From Acidobacteriota bacterium (GTDB lineage: Bacteria; Acidobacteriota; Terriglobia; Terriglobales; Acidobacteriaceae): a DNA stretch of 64,000 nucleotides. The notes under the pieces are model-generated. The model was not told the DNA's origin. It worked only from the letters and a program-made list of their open reading frames with translations, and ran no database searches. Numbering within the stretch: the stretch's first letter is position 1; each line of letters begins with the position of its first letter. Positions 9,315 to 18,074 of this stretch are shown here, one piece after another. Both the position numbers and the translations under genes were made by a program. The stretch spans positions 682,001-746,000 of the forward strand of contig JACPYL010000010.1 in assembly GCA_016196065.1 (NCBI GenBank), read 5' to 3'.

Positions 9315-9378
9315 GAGACGTCAGTCTCAGTATGAGATCGGTTTCCGCGCAACCGCGGGAAACCTGAAGCTAAAGGTT
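9315..9378 (+). promoter_or_regulatory. Structured 5' leader with mutually exclusive hairpins
   Basis: Three consecutive hairpins can be drawn upstream of the PilZ-like gene: GAGAC-GTCA-GTCTC at 9315-9328; a 10-bp stem GGTTTCCGCG/CGC-GGGAAACC (one bulged G) at 9340-9364; and AACCT/AGGTT at 9361-9378. The last two share 9361-9364, so they cannot form together. A further stem CTCTTCC/GGAAGAG lies at 9500-9519. This looks like a regulated leader RNA, but it fits no riboswitch class I know, and the remaining bases of the 300-bp gap show nothing else. Confidence 0.35.
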
Positions 9379-9561
9379 GCTGCCTAGTTCTGCAACTCAT
9401 TCTCCTGCCATCACTTGCTCATCAGTCCATGACCTTCGCGTTTTTGGCGTGACCCGTGCACCCTTACTGGCCGATAGAGCAGGACGGGTCTCCCCGCAGC
9501 TCTTCCTAACCGGGAAGAGAGGAGGCCTGGCTGCTTCAATGCTCGGGTTAGAGGTTTTTCC

Positions 9562-9918
9562 GTGCCCAACCAGGCCACCGCTACTGCGTACGCTCTACAA
9601 CCGGAACTTGTCGGAAGGTTAGCGAAATTCTTTCCGCAAGCGACACCTGTCCGAATTCCTGTCAAGCTGAGCCGCTCCGAAGGTACTGAGGCCGAGAGGT
9701 CGCTTTCCAGCGATACGGTGATTGAATTCGGAACCAGCTGCGAAGTCCTGTTTGCCACCGAACGTCCACTGGAGTTTGCCGACCGTGTTCTGCTGGAAAG
9801 CAAGGACGGCTCACTACGCGTGGAAGCATCCGTCGTTGCCGTGCAGTATCACCCCAACCGAACCGTGGTGGCCGCGCGGTTCCTAAAAAATGTACCCAAC
9901 TGGATCGTGAAATCATGA
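9562..9918 (+). CDS. PilZ-like small protein
   Basis: A 118-residue protein starting at GTG with GAGG 7 nt upstream. The predicted all-beta core (IPVKLSR, TVIEFGTSCEVLFAT, LEFADRVLLES, VEASVVAVQYHPNRTVVAARFL) resembles a PilZ barrel, but the c-di-GMP-binding RxxxR and (D/N)xSxxG motifs are not evident, so it may not bind the nucleotide. It overlaps the next gene by 4 bp (ATGA) and is the first gene of a three-gene operon. A PilZ-like adaptor role is inference. Confidence 0.7.
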   Translation: MPNQATATAYALQPELVGRLAKFFPQATPVRIPVKLSRSEGTEAERSLSSDTVIEFGTSCEVLFATERPLEFADRVLLESKDGSLRVEASVVAVQYHPNRTVVAARFLKNVPNWIVKS

Positions 9919-10862
9919 CCCCAACTCCATCTACCGCTCGATCGCTGGGCGAACAGTGGCCGCAGTTGTGTGCACTGCAGCCGATTTATTCCGCGCTGGT
10001 TAAGGAATTTGTCATCGATGTGCCTGCCAGCCCACTGATTGACGACGCCCAATCGCCGTCGCAAGAAGCCGTGGAGCAGGCGACCGCATGGCTGCAGCAG
10101 GTCGATGTGCAGATTCAGGTGCATCAACTGCGCCAATTTCTTCAGACCACGCCTTTGGCCAACGAAGCGTCGCTGCGCGATCTGTTGACGCATCATCTCC
10201 ATAAAGAGGTGAAGGCCTCGAGCGATCGCGACAAGATTGATTTTCTACTGGTGCAGTACTTCTCGCTGTGTGCTCCTTCGGGCCTGGAAGACTCCGATCT
10301 CGATCTCGAGTATGTCGCGCAAGTACTGGAGCCGGCGCTTGGTCCGCAGGAACCAAAATTGCCGATCTGGTTGACCACGCTCGAAACCCTGATGCAGTCT
10401 GCTGCCAAGTGCCGCCGGCTCAGCGAACTGCTGCACAGCGGAGTTCTGGAACAAGGCCGCAAGCTCAAGATGCAGAGCGCCGACCGCTACTACGATCCGT
10501 CCGCGATGGTTGCCTTTGCGCGTTTCAGCTTCCTGATGCGCCGCATCTTCTTCCGCCTCATGCATGAGGATCTGAACGCGATCCTCGATGGCTTGCGTGA
10601 ACTGGAAAAACGCGGGGTCAACAGCCTCGATTGCCGGCGCGCGCAATTCTCCGCCGACGAACCGACGACGCGCCTGCGAATGATCTGCCAATCCTGGAAA
10701 GTTATGTTCCATGCGGAATATTCTTCCGGACAGCCGTTGCGCATGCTGGTCGATCTGCGGGCTGCGGTAGATGAAGCGCTGCAAGGTGCCGGTGCAAAGA
10801 AACCGGCCGCCCGTGCGGCGGCAGCCTCTCCGAAGAGTCCGAGTGGGGGAAAGCGCAGCTAA
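9915..10862 (+). CDS. Uncharacterised helical protein in PilZ-like operon
   Basis: A 315-residue, predominantly alpha-helical soluble protein without signal peptide or membrane segments. The C-terminal 25 residues are an alanine-, proline- and lysine-rich disordered tail (KKPAARAAAASPKSPSGGKR). It is translationally coupled to the PilZ-like gene upstream (4-bp overlap) and lies 18 bp before the receiver-like gene. I do not recognise any family. Its context suggests a signalling or motility accessory. Confidence 0.75.
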   Translation: MTPTPSTARSLGEQWPQLCALQPIYSALVKEFVIDVPASPLIDDAQSPSQEAVEQATAWLQQVDVQIQVHQLRQFLQTTPLANEASLRDLLTHHLHKEVKASSDRDKIDFLLVQYFSLCAPSGLEDSDLDLEYVAQVLEPALGPQEPKLPIWLTTLETLMQSAAKCRRLSELLHSGVLEQGRKLKMQSADRYYDPSAMVAFARFSFLMRRIFFRLMHEDLNAILDGLRELEKRGVNSLDCRRAQFSADEPTTRLRMICQSWKVMFHAEYSSGQPLRMLVDLRAAVDEALQGAGAKKPAARAAAASPKSPSGGKRS

Positions 10863-10880
10863 CAGCTGCCCCGAGCCGCT

Positions 10881-11558
10881 ATGAGCAAGCGCCCGATCGT
10901 TCTGATTCTTTCGAGCAACCCTGCTTTCTCTCGAGCATTGACCGAGAGTTGGCCCGGAGGAGGCGATTCTCCGGAATTTGTGCTGCTCGAAGAGAACTTG
11001 TGCAGCGAGCTGCAACGCGATACTTACGATCTCGCGATTGCGGATGCGGCGACTTCAGAAAAACATGCGACTCTCAAGGCAGCGTTAGCCGCCGCTGGGA
11101 AGCCGGCGATCGTGCTGCACTCCGAAGGCGCTCTTGACGATTACAAAGTGCAAGGCTCAATTGTCGAATTGAAGCGCGTTTCCCAGTCATGGCCTGTGAT
11201 TACTGCCGCGCTGGGCAGGGAAATCCTGCGACGACTGCAGTCCGATTCGCGCGCATCGGAATCAGACCGGCTGAACACCGTCGCGCAATCCGAAGCGACT
11301 CTTGGGCGCTACATGGTCGAGATGCACTCGGCCGTAAACAATGCCCTGACGTCGGTGATGGGAAATGCCGAACTGCTGATGCTGGAGCCTGGGCTACCGG
11401 CCTCCGTCCTCGCACAGGCTGACACGATTCGCAACATGGCTCTGCGACTGCACGAAGTCTTTCAACGGTTTTCTTCGCTTGAGAAGGAACTCAGCCTGGT
11501 CGCTCGCGAGACTGGAAAGAAAACCAGTCAGGCTCGCACAGCAGTTGCCCGGGGCTGA
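10881..11558 (+). CDS. Receiver-like protein with orphan histidine-kinase dimerisation domain
   Basis: A 225-residue protein. Residues 5-115 have the alternating pattern of a receiver fold (VLILSSN, YDLAIADA, PAIVLHSEG) but lack the usual acidic pair and lysine, so phosphorylation is unlikely to be canonical, although an Asp remains in the IADA strand. About residues 145-200 (EMHSAVNNALTSVMGNAELL) look like a HisKA/DHp helix pair of the NN-type, with the histidine displaced by one position, and no ATPase domain follows. It ends the PilZ-like operon and may be a phosphotransfer or scaffold protein. Confidence 0.7.
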   Translation: MSKRPIVLILSSNPAFSRALTESWPGGGDSPEFVLLEENLCSELQRDTYDLAIADAATSEKHATLKAALAAAGKPAIVLHSEGALDDYKVQGSIVELKRVSQSWPVITAALGREILRRLQSDSRASESDRLNTVAQSEATLGRYMVEMHSAVNNALTSVMGNAELLMLEPGLPASVLAQADTIRNMALRLHEVFQRFSSLEKELSLVARETGKKTSQARTAVARG

Positions 11559-11591
11559 ATTCGACCGCAGCGTCAACGTTTCATCCAGGCC

Positions 11592-14471
11592 TCAGAGCAT
11601 TTCCTGATAGTCCTTCCAACTCATCCGCTCCATGCCTGCTGGAGTTGGATCGGCCGCTGACGCTAATTCCACGCCCAGAGACTCTTGTCCAATATTCTGG
11701 CGTGCCAGATTAGCCCAATCGTGTTCGAAAATCTCCGCAAAATACTTGGCGAGTTTCTCATCATCGAACAACAGGCTCGCGTCGCGGTTATTGGACACGC
11801 CCAGGTTCGACCAGTTCTGGCTGCCCAACAATACTTTTTTCTTGTCGACCACGACACCCTTGGTGTGGCAATTGGTTTGGACCTTGATGCTGTCCGGGCT
11901 GAATCCAAAATCGACGAGGTTGGTGATATTGGCACGTGCATCGGGCGCATACAGAACGCGGAAGATGATGCGTACATCAACGCCTGCTCTTTGTTTGGCC
12001 AGCACCGCATCCACGAGTTCTTTCAGTTGGTCGGTGTTGTCCGTCGGGGAGTTGAAGGTCTGGTTTTCAATCAACAACTGTTCTTCCGCACTTTCAATTA
12101 ATGCCAGCACGACGTCGTGAAAGTTGTCCGGTGTGAGCAAGGGTTGCACCGTGAAATTACGATCTTCGTCAAACGGCTTGAAGTATTTGAACGGCTTGGC
12201 TGCTTCTTCAGGCGCAGGAACAAACAGGGCACCGGGGAGCAATAGGTCCGGAATTTCCATTGCCTCATCGGGGTTGAACGCCCGATTCTGCTGGAAGTCG
12301 TTCAGGATATACGCTTGGAACGTCAGGGCGAGTTTTTCGTGTTCCACCACCGCGTGCCATTCCCGGTTGTATTTCGTCAGGTAGGTACGTTTCTGCGGAA
12401 CTTCGTTTAACGGATCGGCATCGGGTTGGTTGGAAGACTGCCAATTTCCGCTCGAAAGCCAGAAGGCGCTTTCATCGCGCACCGCGACCTTGATGTGATA
12501 TGAGGCGGCGACCCAGCCGTTGACCGAGCCGATCTGCACCCAGGCGCTCTCAAACTTTGCGCCCAGTGCAAGCTTCAGTTTATCGATCATCTCTTCGTCG
12601 GTAAGATCGTTGGCCTTCGTGCCAGAACCAGTGTCCTCACCATGTTGAATCGCCATCGTGAATTTCTGGAAGGCCGCTTTGTGGCTAGTCGTGGTCGTAA
12701 TGGCTTTGAGAATGTGCTGCGCGCCAAAATCGTACATGCCCACCACCAGGCGCTTCTTGATCCCGATTAGAAAGTCCTGCAAAACTGGAAACCCATGGTC
12801 GGGACTGACATGTGCGATCACGTGCATGCGTTCGTTGACGAATTGTTTCAGGGGCGGCGCACCAACCGGCGGGAAATACTTGATCTCGTCGCGAAGGATG
12901 GACTGATCCGCAACCAGCGCGGCTTCCGTTGTGGCCGGCTTTTGCGTGGCCATGATCAGTTCGCGGATGGTCGGGTTCGTAACCTCCACCGGCAATCCCT
13001 GAAACGTCAGCGGCAAGGGATCGATGCTGGCTTCCTTCAAAGCTGCAGGAGTATGCCTTCTTCGGACTGTGACCACTATCGCTCGATCTTTCGTGATCCA
13101 GCCGTCTTTGAAAACGTATCCCATGCGCACTGCGAGTACGTCGGCACGCTTGCCAAGTTCCTTCTGCGCGGCTGCAAGAATTGAATTGGGAGTGTTGGAA
13201 GGTGGCGGTGCAGGGGGCGCGGGCGGTTGCGCGGGGATCACCGGCGAAGCCGGAGGAGTAGCCACCGAAGCGGATGGCCCATCGCCACCCACGCGAATCG
13301 AAATCGTCAGCGGAATGCTCCAGGTTGCGGTACCGTCTGGCCCGCACTTTACCGAGGCGCCACTGGAGGCGGCCTCGCGCGACTGAGACCCTGAGGTTTT
13401 TCCGGTTTCCTCGGTTGCGTCGCGAGGCGGCGTCTTGCCCATGGCCATCATTTCGTCGAACAGCCTGCGCTGCGCGTCCGACATCGGCTGCGCTCTCAGG
13501 CTGGCTACGATCTTGCTGACACGGGCGCCTTCGTTTGCGATCCAGTCGATCTTGTCTTCGCCCATCGCGGAGGTCCAGACTGTACCGTCGCGAGCGAGGA
13601 TTTGCCCCGCCGCGTTCTGTTTCCAGACACCGGAATGATGGAGCGCGACCACTTCCCAACGGTCGTTATAGACGGGCGACCCGGAGGATCCAGGGGCGGT
13701 ATCTGTTTTGTATTGCAGGAAATCATCCAGGACATCGATGATCTGGTTTTCCCGCAAGGCAAGCTGCTTCAGACCTCCATCTGGATGTTGAATGATGTTC
13801 ACAAACTGGGCCGCAATCGCTTTGCCTTCTTCTTCAATGATTGGATTGAAGCCAAAATCGGTGAGGCTGCGACCGCTATTGAAAGCATTTCCCTGCAGCG
13901 CGACCACCGCGTAGTCGAGATGCTGATCGGCGAAATGAAACGTATCCGGATCGACGGCGAAACTGAAAGTGGGAGTGAGACGTCCGTCGGCATCCACCTG
14001 GTACTCGAATTCCACAATCGAAGTGCGCGCCAGCGCGCGGTCACCCAAGACATGGTGATTCGTCATCAGCAGCCGGGGAGAAATCAGAAACCCCGTGCCA
14101 TAGCCCATGGGGCGGCCCGCATTCACGCCGATCCAGACCCGGCCTACGGTATTTGCGGCCTTCAACCCCATTTCCAGGAAAGCAACGCCCATCAGATCGT
14201 TGGTGCCCAACACGCGCTCAAGGGCGTTGGGTTCTTCCTGGCCCGTGGTTTCCACCGCGCTGGTGGTGGCGATACTGGCCGAACCCGTGATCAACTGCGT
14301 GCATTCGGCAGGTGAGAACCCGCGGCGCGCCAGGAATTTCTGCACGCGTTCGGGAGAATCTACCGCCAGATAGTCCTTCTTGAGGATGAGCCGCTTATTC
14401 CGGTCGCGCTGCGTTTGGCGGGCGGCGTATCGTTCACGCGTAGCCTTGATCTGATAGTCATCGATTTTCAT
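11592..14471 (-). CDS. Trypsin-like serine protease fused to phospholipase D domain
   Basis: A 959-residue protein read from ATG 14471 (GGAG 6 nt upstream; an in-frame ATG further upstream adds a non-conserved tail). Residues about 100-330 form a V8/trypsin-like protease with H140 (MTNHHV), D186 (HLDYAVV) and S263 (APGSSGSPV). A Pro-rich linker (410-430) and a middle domain follow. The C-terminal half is PLD-like with two HKD-type motifs, HIKVAVRD (669-676) and HTKGVVVD (869-876), each followed by SxNW. There is no signal peptide, so it should be cytoplasmic. Both active sites look complete. Possible roles are processing, nucleic-acid or lipid hydrolysis, or defence; none is shown. Confidence 0.9.
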   Translation of the reverse strand: MKIDDYQIKATRERYAARQTQRDRNKRLILKKDYLAVDSPERVQKFLARRGFSPAECTQLITGSASIATTSAVETTGQEEPNALERVLGTNDLMGVAFLEMGLKAANTVGRVWIGVNAGRPMGYGTGFLISPRLLMTNHHVLGDRALARTSIVEFEYQVDADGRLTPTFSFAVDPDTFHFADQHLDYAVVALQGNAFNSGRSLTDFGFNPIIEEEGKAIAAQFVNIIQHPDGGLKQLALRENQIIDVLDDFLQYKTDTAPGSSGSPVYNDRWEVVALHHSGVWKQNAAGQILARDGTVWTSAMGEDKIDWIANEGARVSKIVASLRAQPMSDAQRRLFDEMMAMGKTPPRDATEETGKTSGSQSREAASSGASVKCGPDGTATWSIPLTISIRVGGDGPSASVATPPASPVIPAQPPAPPAPPPSNTPNSILAAAQKELGKRADVLAVRMGYVFKDGWITKDRAIVVTVRRRHTPAALKEASIDPLPLTFQGLPVEVTNPTIRELIMATQKPATTEAALVADQSILRDEIKYFPPVGAPPLKQFVNERMHVIAHVSPDHGFPVLQDFLIGIKKRLVVGMYDFGAQHILKAITTTTSHKAAFQKFTMAIQHGEDTGSGTKANDLTDEEMIDKLKLALGAKFESAWVQIGSVNGWVAASYHIKVAVRDESAFWLSSGNWQSSNQPDADPLNEVPQKRTYLTKYNREWHAVVEHEKLALTFQAYILNDFQQNRAFNPDEAMEIPDLLLPGALFVPAPEEAAKPFKYFKPFDEDRNFTVQPLLTPDNFHDVVLALIESAEEQLLIENQTFNSPTDNTDQLKELVDAVLAKQRAGVDVRIIFRVLYAPDARANITNLVDFGFSPDSIKVQTNCHTKGVVVDKKKVLLGSQNWSNLGVSNNRDASLLFDDEKLAKYFAEIFEHDWANLARQNIGQESLGVELASAADPTPAGMERMSWKDYQEML

Positions 14472-14685
14472 GTGGAGCTCCGCCTGGGGGGTAAGTGGCG
14501 ACAAGGTTGCTTCGCGCCGGGAGCACTCTGGAAAAGCTGGGCTCTCCACTAAAGTCCTGGAGCCCTGATACTCCCATGCATGGACCGTGATCGAGTTCCG
14601 ATTGAGATAGTCGGGGAATGACTATCGGGATGGTGAAATCAATATAATGCCCCTGCAACTCCGGTTGTCAAGTGAAAGGTTCAAT

Positions 14686-15708
14686 ATGACCCAGTTGTCT
14701 CCACTCCAATCGCGGGATCGGCGAAACCTTCTGGCGACAATTCCCAAACTCGGGTTAGGATTGCTGGCCATGCAATGGGTTCCGATGTTCGCCGCCGAGT
14801 TCACGGATGACGCTCTCGCCACGCTGTTGCCCAGCTTGCAAAGCCAATCGCGCGAGCAGTTGGCGCACATGCTCAAGGCGCCCGGCTTCAGCGGGCATTT
14901 TCCGGCGCAGGATGTTGTCACACTAGCGGATCGCGAGCATAAGAGCGTCGATGCCTTGATGCTTGACCTGTTGCCCCTTGCCCGCACCTATGCGCGGCCG
15001 CCGATTTCGCACTATCTGGTTGGCGCCGTGGCGCGCGGAGTGAGTGGAAATTTGTATCTGGGCGCGAACATTGAAATCCTAGGGCACTCGCTTGGGTTCT
15101 CAGTTCACGGGGAACAATTTGCTCTCTCCAACGCCTACATGCACGCGGAGAAGGGAATCGCTGCGATTGCGGTAACCGCCGCTCCCTGCGGACACTGTCG
15201 TCAATTTATGACCGAGATTGCGCCCAGCCGGGACATTCAAGTGCTGATCGCGGGCCAAATGCCTGTACGGCTGGATGTCCTGTTGCCGATGGCTTTCACG
15301 CCGAATGATCTGGGCTTCAAAGAAGGTGCGCTTCCGGTAAGAGAAACAAATCTGGCGCGGCCTGAAGGGATCACCGACGACCTGATCCTCTCCGCATTGG
15401 ACGCTGCAAGAAAATCGTATGCTCCTTACAGCAAGTCACATTCGGGAATAGCGATTGCGGCTCAGGCCGGGCGTATTTACAAAGGTGCATACATTGAGAA
15501 CGCGGCTTTTAACCCGAGCCTGTCTCCACTGCAAACAGCCCTCGCGGCGCTGATCGTGGCCGGCGAAGATTACAAGTCGATTGCGAGGGTCGCACTGGTC
15601 GAGATGGAAGGCGCAGCGATCAGTCAGAAGAGCGTTACCGAATCGGTATTGAGCGCGGTCGCGCCCAATGCACGGCTCCAGGTCGTGACCACCCGAGGAT
15701 CCAGCTAG
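14686..15708 (+). CDS. cdd: Cytidine deaminase, two-domain E. coli type, with N-terminal leader
   Basis: A 340-residue protein hydrolysing cytidine and deoxycytidine to uridines. Zinc and catalytic residues are H141 and E143 in HGEQ and C168/C171 in PCGHC, followed by a second catalytically inactive domain (YAPYSKSHSGIAI, ENAAFNPSLSPLQ), as in the E. coli dimeric enzyme. I chose ATG 14686 because of an AAAGG 8 nt upstream. Compared with the E. coli protein there are about 39 extra N-terminal residues containing an RDRRNLL motif and a hydrophobic stretch, resembling a Tat or Sec leader. If real, the enzyme is exported, which is unusual. Confidence 0.9.
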   Translation: MTQLSPLQSRDRRNLLATIPKLGLGLLAMQWVPMFAAEFTDDALATLLPSLQSQSREQLAHMLKAPGFSGHFPAQDVVTLADREHKSVDALMLDLLPLARTYARPPISHYLVGAVARGVSGNLYLGANIEILGHSLGFSVHGEQFALSNAYMHAEKGIAAIAVTAAPCGHCRQFMTEIAPSRDIQVLIAGQMPVRLDVLLPMAFTPNDLGFKEGALPVRETNLARPEGITDDLILSALDAARKSYAPYSKSHSGIAIAAQAGRIYKGAYIENAAFNPSLSPLQTALAALIVAGEDYKSIARVALVEMEGAAISQKSVTESVLSAVAPNARLQVVTTRGSS

Positions 15709-15732
15709 CTTGTTTTGCGGGGAAAAACAAAT

Positions 15733-15762
15733 CAGCCAGCCGCGATCGCTCGCAGCTGGCTG
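15733..15762 (-). terminator. Rho-independent terminator
   Basis: Stem CAGCCAGC/GCTGGCTG of 8 bp with a 14-nt loop, followed on the minus strand by ATTTGTTTTT. It sits 27 bp past the end of the minus-strand secreted-repeat gene and between two convergent genes. Confidence 0.75.
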
Positions 15763-15788
15763 AAGAAGTTTCTACGCAGTGTTGCTTG

Positions 15789-17000
15789 CTACTTTCCAAC
15801 ACCCGATAGCGTAACAACCTGCGGGCTGCTCCCGGCATTGTCGAAAATCTTCAAAGTGCCGGTACGAGTCCCAACCTGCGTGGGCGTGAAGGTGACCGAG
15901 ATATTGCACGATCCCCCCGCCAGCACGCCTTTCGTGCAGCCGTTTTTCTTGATCGCGAAGTCGCCGCTGATGGTGAGGTTGGTAACGACTACCTGTACCA
16001 CGCCGATATTGGTCAGCACCGCTTTTTTCGCATTGCTGATCGTGCCAATCGCCCGCATTGGGAACGTCAGGGACGGAGTTGCGATTGCCGCCGATCCCAT
16101 GCCGTCGCCATTCACTCCGATGCTCGTCGAGTAATAGCGGCCGTTCGGCAGGGGCTGCAGGGCAAAGCTCCCGAGCGGATCACCGGTCTTGAGGTTGGTG
16201 CGATAGACGTCGGCATTGCCCATCTGGTGTTGGCGATCGAACCATGTATTGATCGTCCAGAAGCTCAGGCCATCGGGATCAAGCGCGAAGCTGTCGGCAT
16301 TGGCGGGAATCTGATAGGTCATTTTTTCTTTGTAGATGCAACCCACACAGGTCGGAATCCAATGCTGAATTGCGCCCTGAGTGTCGAGCATGATGCTGGC
16401 ATCCGGTAAAACGCGGACCTGTCGAGCCATGGCATCGGGCACGATGTCCGCTCCTTGCGTCTGGGTGATGATGTCGAAACTCTTCACATCGCCATTGGTT
16501 GCGGCGTAGAACATGGTGCGCTGGTCCGGAGCCAGATCAATCGAGGTTGCTCCACCGGCCACTGCATAAGTAGATACTGGATGACCTGTGCGATCGAGCC
16601 GGACGATGTTGCCCTGCGCCAAATACAAGTTGCCCTGCAGGTCATGGGTAACTCCGGTCGGAGCGTTGAACGGTCCGGCGCTGGACAGCAGGGTCCCCGA
16701 GTTATCGAATTCAAGCACGTTCCATGACAGCGTTCCAAATCGTGCGCCGATCACATGCAGATGATCGCCGACGTCGAAGGCCATCGCCGTCAGGCAGGCG
16801 TTCTGGCTCGGGCCATGAAACGTGGTCAGGAAAGTCCCGGTAGCGTCGTAAATGCTGAGGGCATCCTGCTGGGTATTCAAGAGAGCGTTATCGCAGGTGC
16901 CGACGTACAGATTGCCTACCTGGGCCGTCTGAGCACTGACAAAAGTCGCGATCGCTAGAACCATTACCACGGCAAATGCCGTTTTCAATTCGAATTTCAC
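15789..17000 (-). CDS. Secreted propeller-like protein with C-terminal Hydin/SPD-2-type Ig domain
   Basis: A 403-residue protein starting at GTG 17000, which has GGAGG 5 nt upstream and opens directly with a signal peptide ending in VSAQ. The middle has repeated blades with LYVG/NLYLA strands like an NHL or YncE-type beta-propeller. The last 100 residues (GTISNAKKAVLTNIGV, then FTPTQVGTRTGTLKIFDN) are an ASPM/SPD-2/Hydin-type immunoglobulin-like choice-of-anchor domain, common in Acidobacteria surface proteins. Its ligand is unknown. A terminator follows. Confidence 0.85.
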   Translation of the reverse strand: MKFELKTAFAVVMVLAIATFVSAQTAQVGNLYVGTCDNALLNTQQDALSIYDATGTFLTTFHGPSQNACLTAMAFDVGDHLHVIGARFGTLSWNVLEFDNSGTLLSSAGPFNAPTGVTHDLQGNLYLAQGNIVRLDRTGHPVSTYAVAGGATSIDLAPDQRTMFYAATNGDVKSFDIITQTQGADIVPDAMARQVRVLPDASIMLDTQGAIQHWIPTCVGCIYKEKMTYQIPANADSFALDPDGLSFWTINTWFDRQHQMGNADVYRTNLKTGDPLGSFALQPLPNGRYYSTSIGVNGDGMGSAAIATPSLTFPMRAIGTISNAKKAVLTNIGVVQVVVTNLTISGDFAIKKNGCTKGVLAGGSCNISVTFTPTQVGTRTGTLKIFDNAGSSPQVVTLSGVGK

Positions 17001-17474
17001 AGAAACCTCCAAATGGGAAAACTTCAACCCGCGAGCCAAGGAGGAGAACATGCGACGGGCGCTCATTGAATCTGCCGCTTTAAGTGACAGTGTCGCTGTC
17101 CCCTGGTTACTAACACTTGCGGTAACCCGTTACCCTGTTTGCACTCGTACCCCTCAAGATATGCATGCCCGATACCAAGCGCTCTGGAGGCACGCAAACG
17201 GGCCCGTTGATCGTTCCAGGATGGGAAGTGCACCTCGATCAGCGACTTAGAGTCCGGTGGCCATCCAGGGGTTGGATCGCCTGTGCGGCTCGAGAATGGG
17301 TGCAGGTTTCGAGTGTGACTAAGTTTTCACATTGTTACGGGCAAGTTAACTTCTCTTCGCCGCGGAGAGCCGGTTCCGGCTAAATCAAGAAAAGCTGCCC
17401 GGTCTGGGAACTTTTTAGCGCCTTGCGACATTACAGGGTATGAAAGAGACTTCAGAAGTCGTCCCGGAAGGGAA
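17001..17474. promoter_or_regulatory. Divergent regulatory region; possible autoregulated ECF promoter
   Basis: This 474-bp gap separates the divergent secreted-repeat gene and the sigma-factor gene. A GGAAC followed by T-rich sequence at 17407-17416, with CGACA 14 nt after it (17426-17430), resembles an ECF-type -35/-10 arrangement and would direct the sigma-factor operon, as expected for an autoregulated ECF. Spacing is slightly short and the -10 is imperfect. Nothing else is seen. Confidence 0.3.
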
Positions 17475-18074
17475 ATGGCGCCGACTATGATCAGCGACGA
17501 AGCTCTGATGCTGGAATTTCAGAGTGGATCACGCGAGGCATTTGAGCAGTTATTTACGCGCTATCGCGGGCCGCTCTACGGATATTTCCGGCGGCGGCTT
17601 AACGGTGACCAGCGCGCGGAGGACCTCACGCAGGAGACTTTCCTCGCCGTGATCAAGGGAATCGTCCGCTACCAACCGCGCGCTTTGGTCCGCACCTACC
17701 TGTATGGCATTGCCATCAACTTGCTGGCCGCCGAGCGGCGGAGCCGGCTGAGAGATTCGCCCGCCGGTAAGCAAGCGGCGGAGCCGACCACACAAGATGC
17801 TCCAGACGCTGCCATGTGGGTACGCCAGGCCCTCGAACAACTCGACGAATCCGAGCGCGAGATCCTGATGCTCCGCGAGTACGAACAACTCAGCTATGCC
17901 GAAATTGCCGGTTTACTCGAAACGCCGGTCAATACCGTCCGGTCTCGACTGTTCCGTGCGCGGATGGCCATCAAGGACCATCTGGAGCCAAAGGCCAGAC
18001 TTAACGAGACAGAGAACACGAGTGACACGCCACATCGAGTGAACATGACGCAGGCGGAAGGCGAGGTCCTATGA
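17475..18074 (+). CDS. ECF RNA polymerase sigma factor
   Basis: A 199-residue sigma factor (RpoE-like). Region 2 includes RAEDLTQETFLAVIKGI and region 4 includes ESEREILMLREYEQLSYAEI followed by TPVNTVRSRLFRARM. There is a GGAAGGG just before the ATG; ATG 17487 is an alternative. It overlaps the next gene by 4 bp (ATGA), which encodes its likely zinc-finger anti-sigma factor, so the two should form a membrane-signalled regulatory pair. Confidence 0.93.
   Translation: MAPTMISDEALMLEFQSGSREAFEQLFTRYRGPLYGYFRRRLNGDQRAEDLTQETFLAVIKGIVRYQPRALVRTYLYGIAINLLAAERRSRLRDSPAGKQAAEPTTQDAPDAAMWVRQALEQLDESEREILMLREYEQLSYAEIAGLLETPVNTVRSRLFRARMAIKDHLEPKARLNETENTSDTPHRVNMTQAEGEVL

Noticed and set aside
9340-9378. 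c-di-GMP (GEMM) riboswitch before the PilZ-like gene
   Set aside because: The GEMM core motifs (tetraloop and receptor, CACGCACAGGGC-type start) are not found; kept only as an unassigned structured leader.
12685-13659. 324-codon open frame on the minus strand in another frame of the protease-PLD gene
   Set aside because: The overlapping frame carries the protease and HKD motifs; this one is low-complexity and Arg/Ser-rich.
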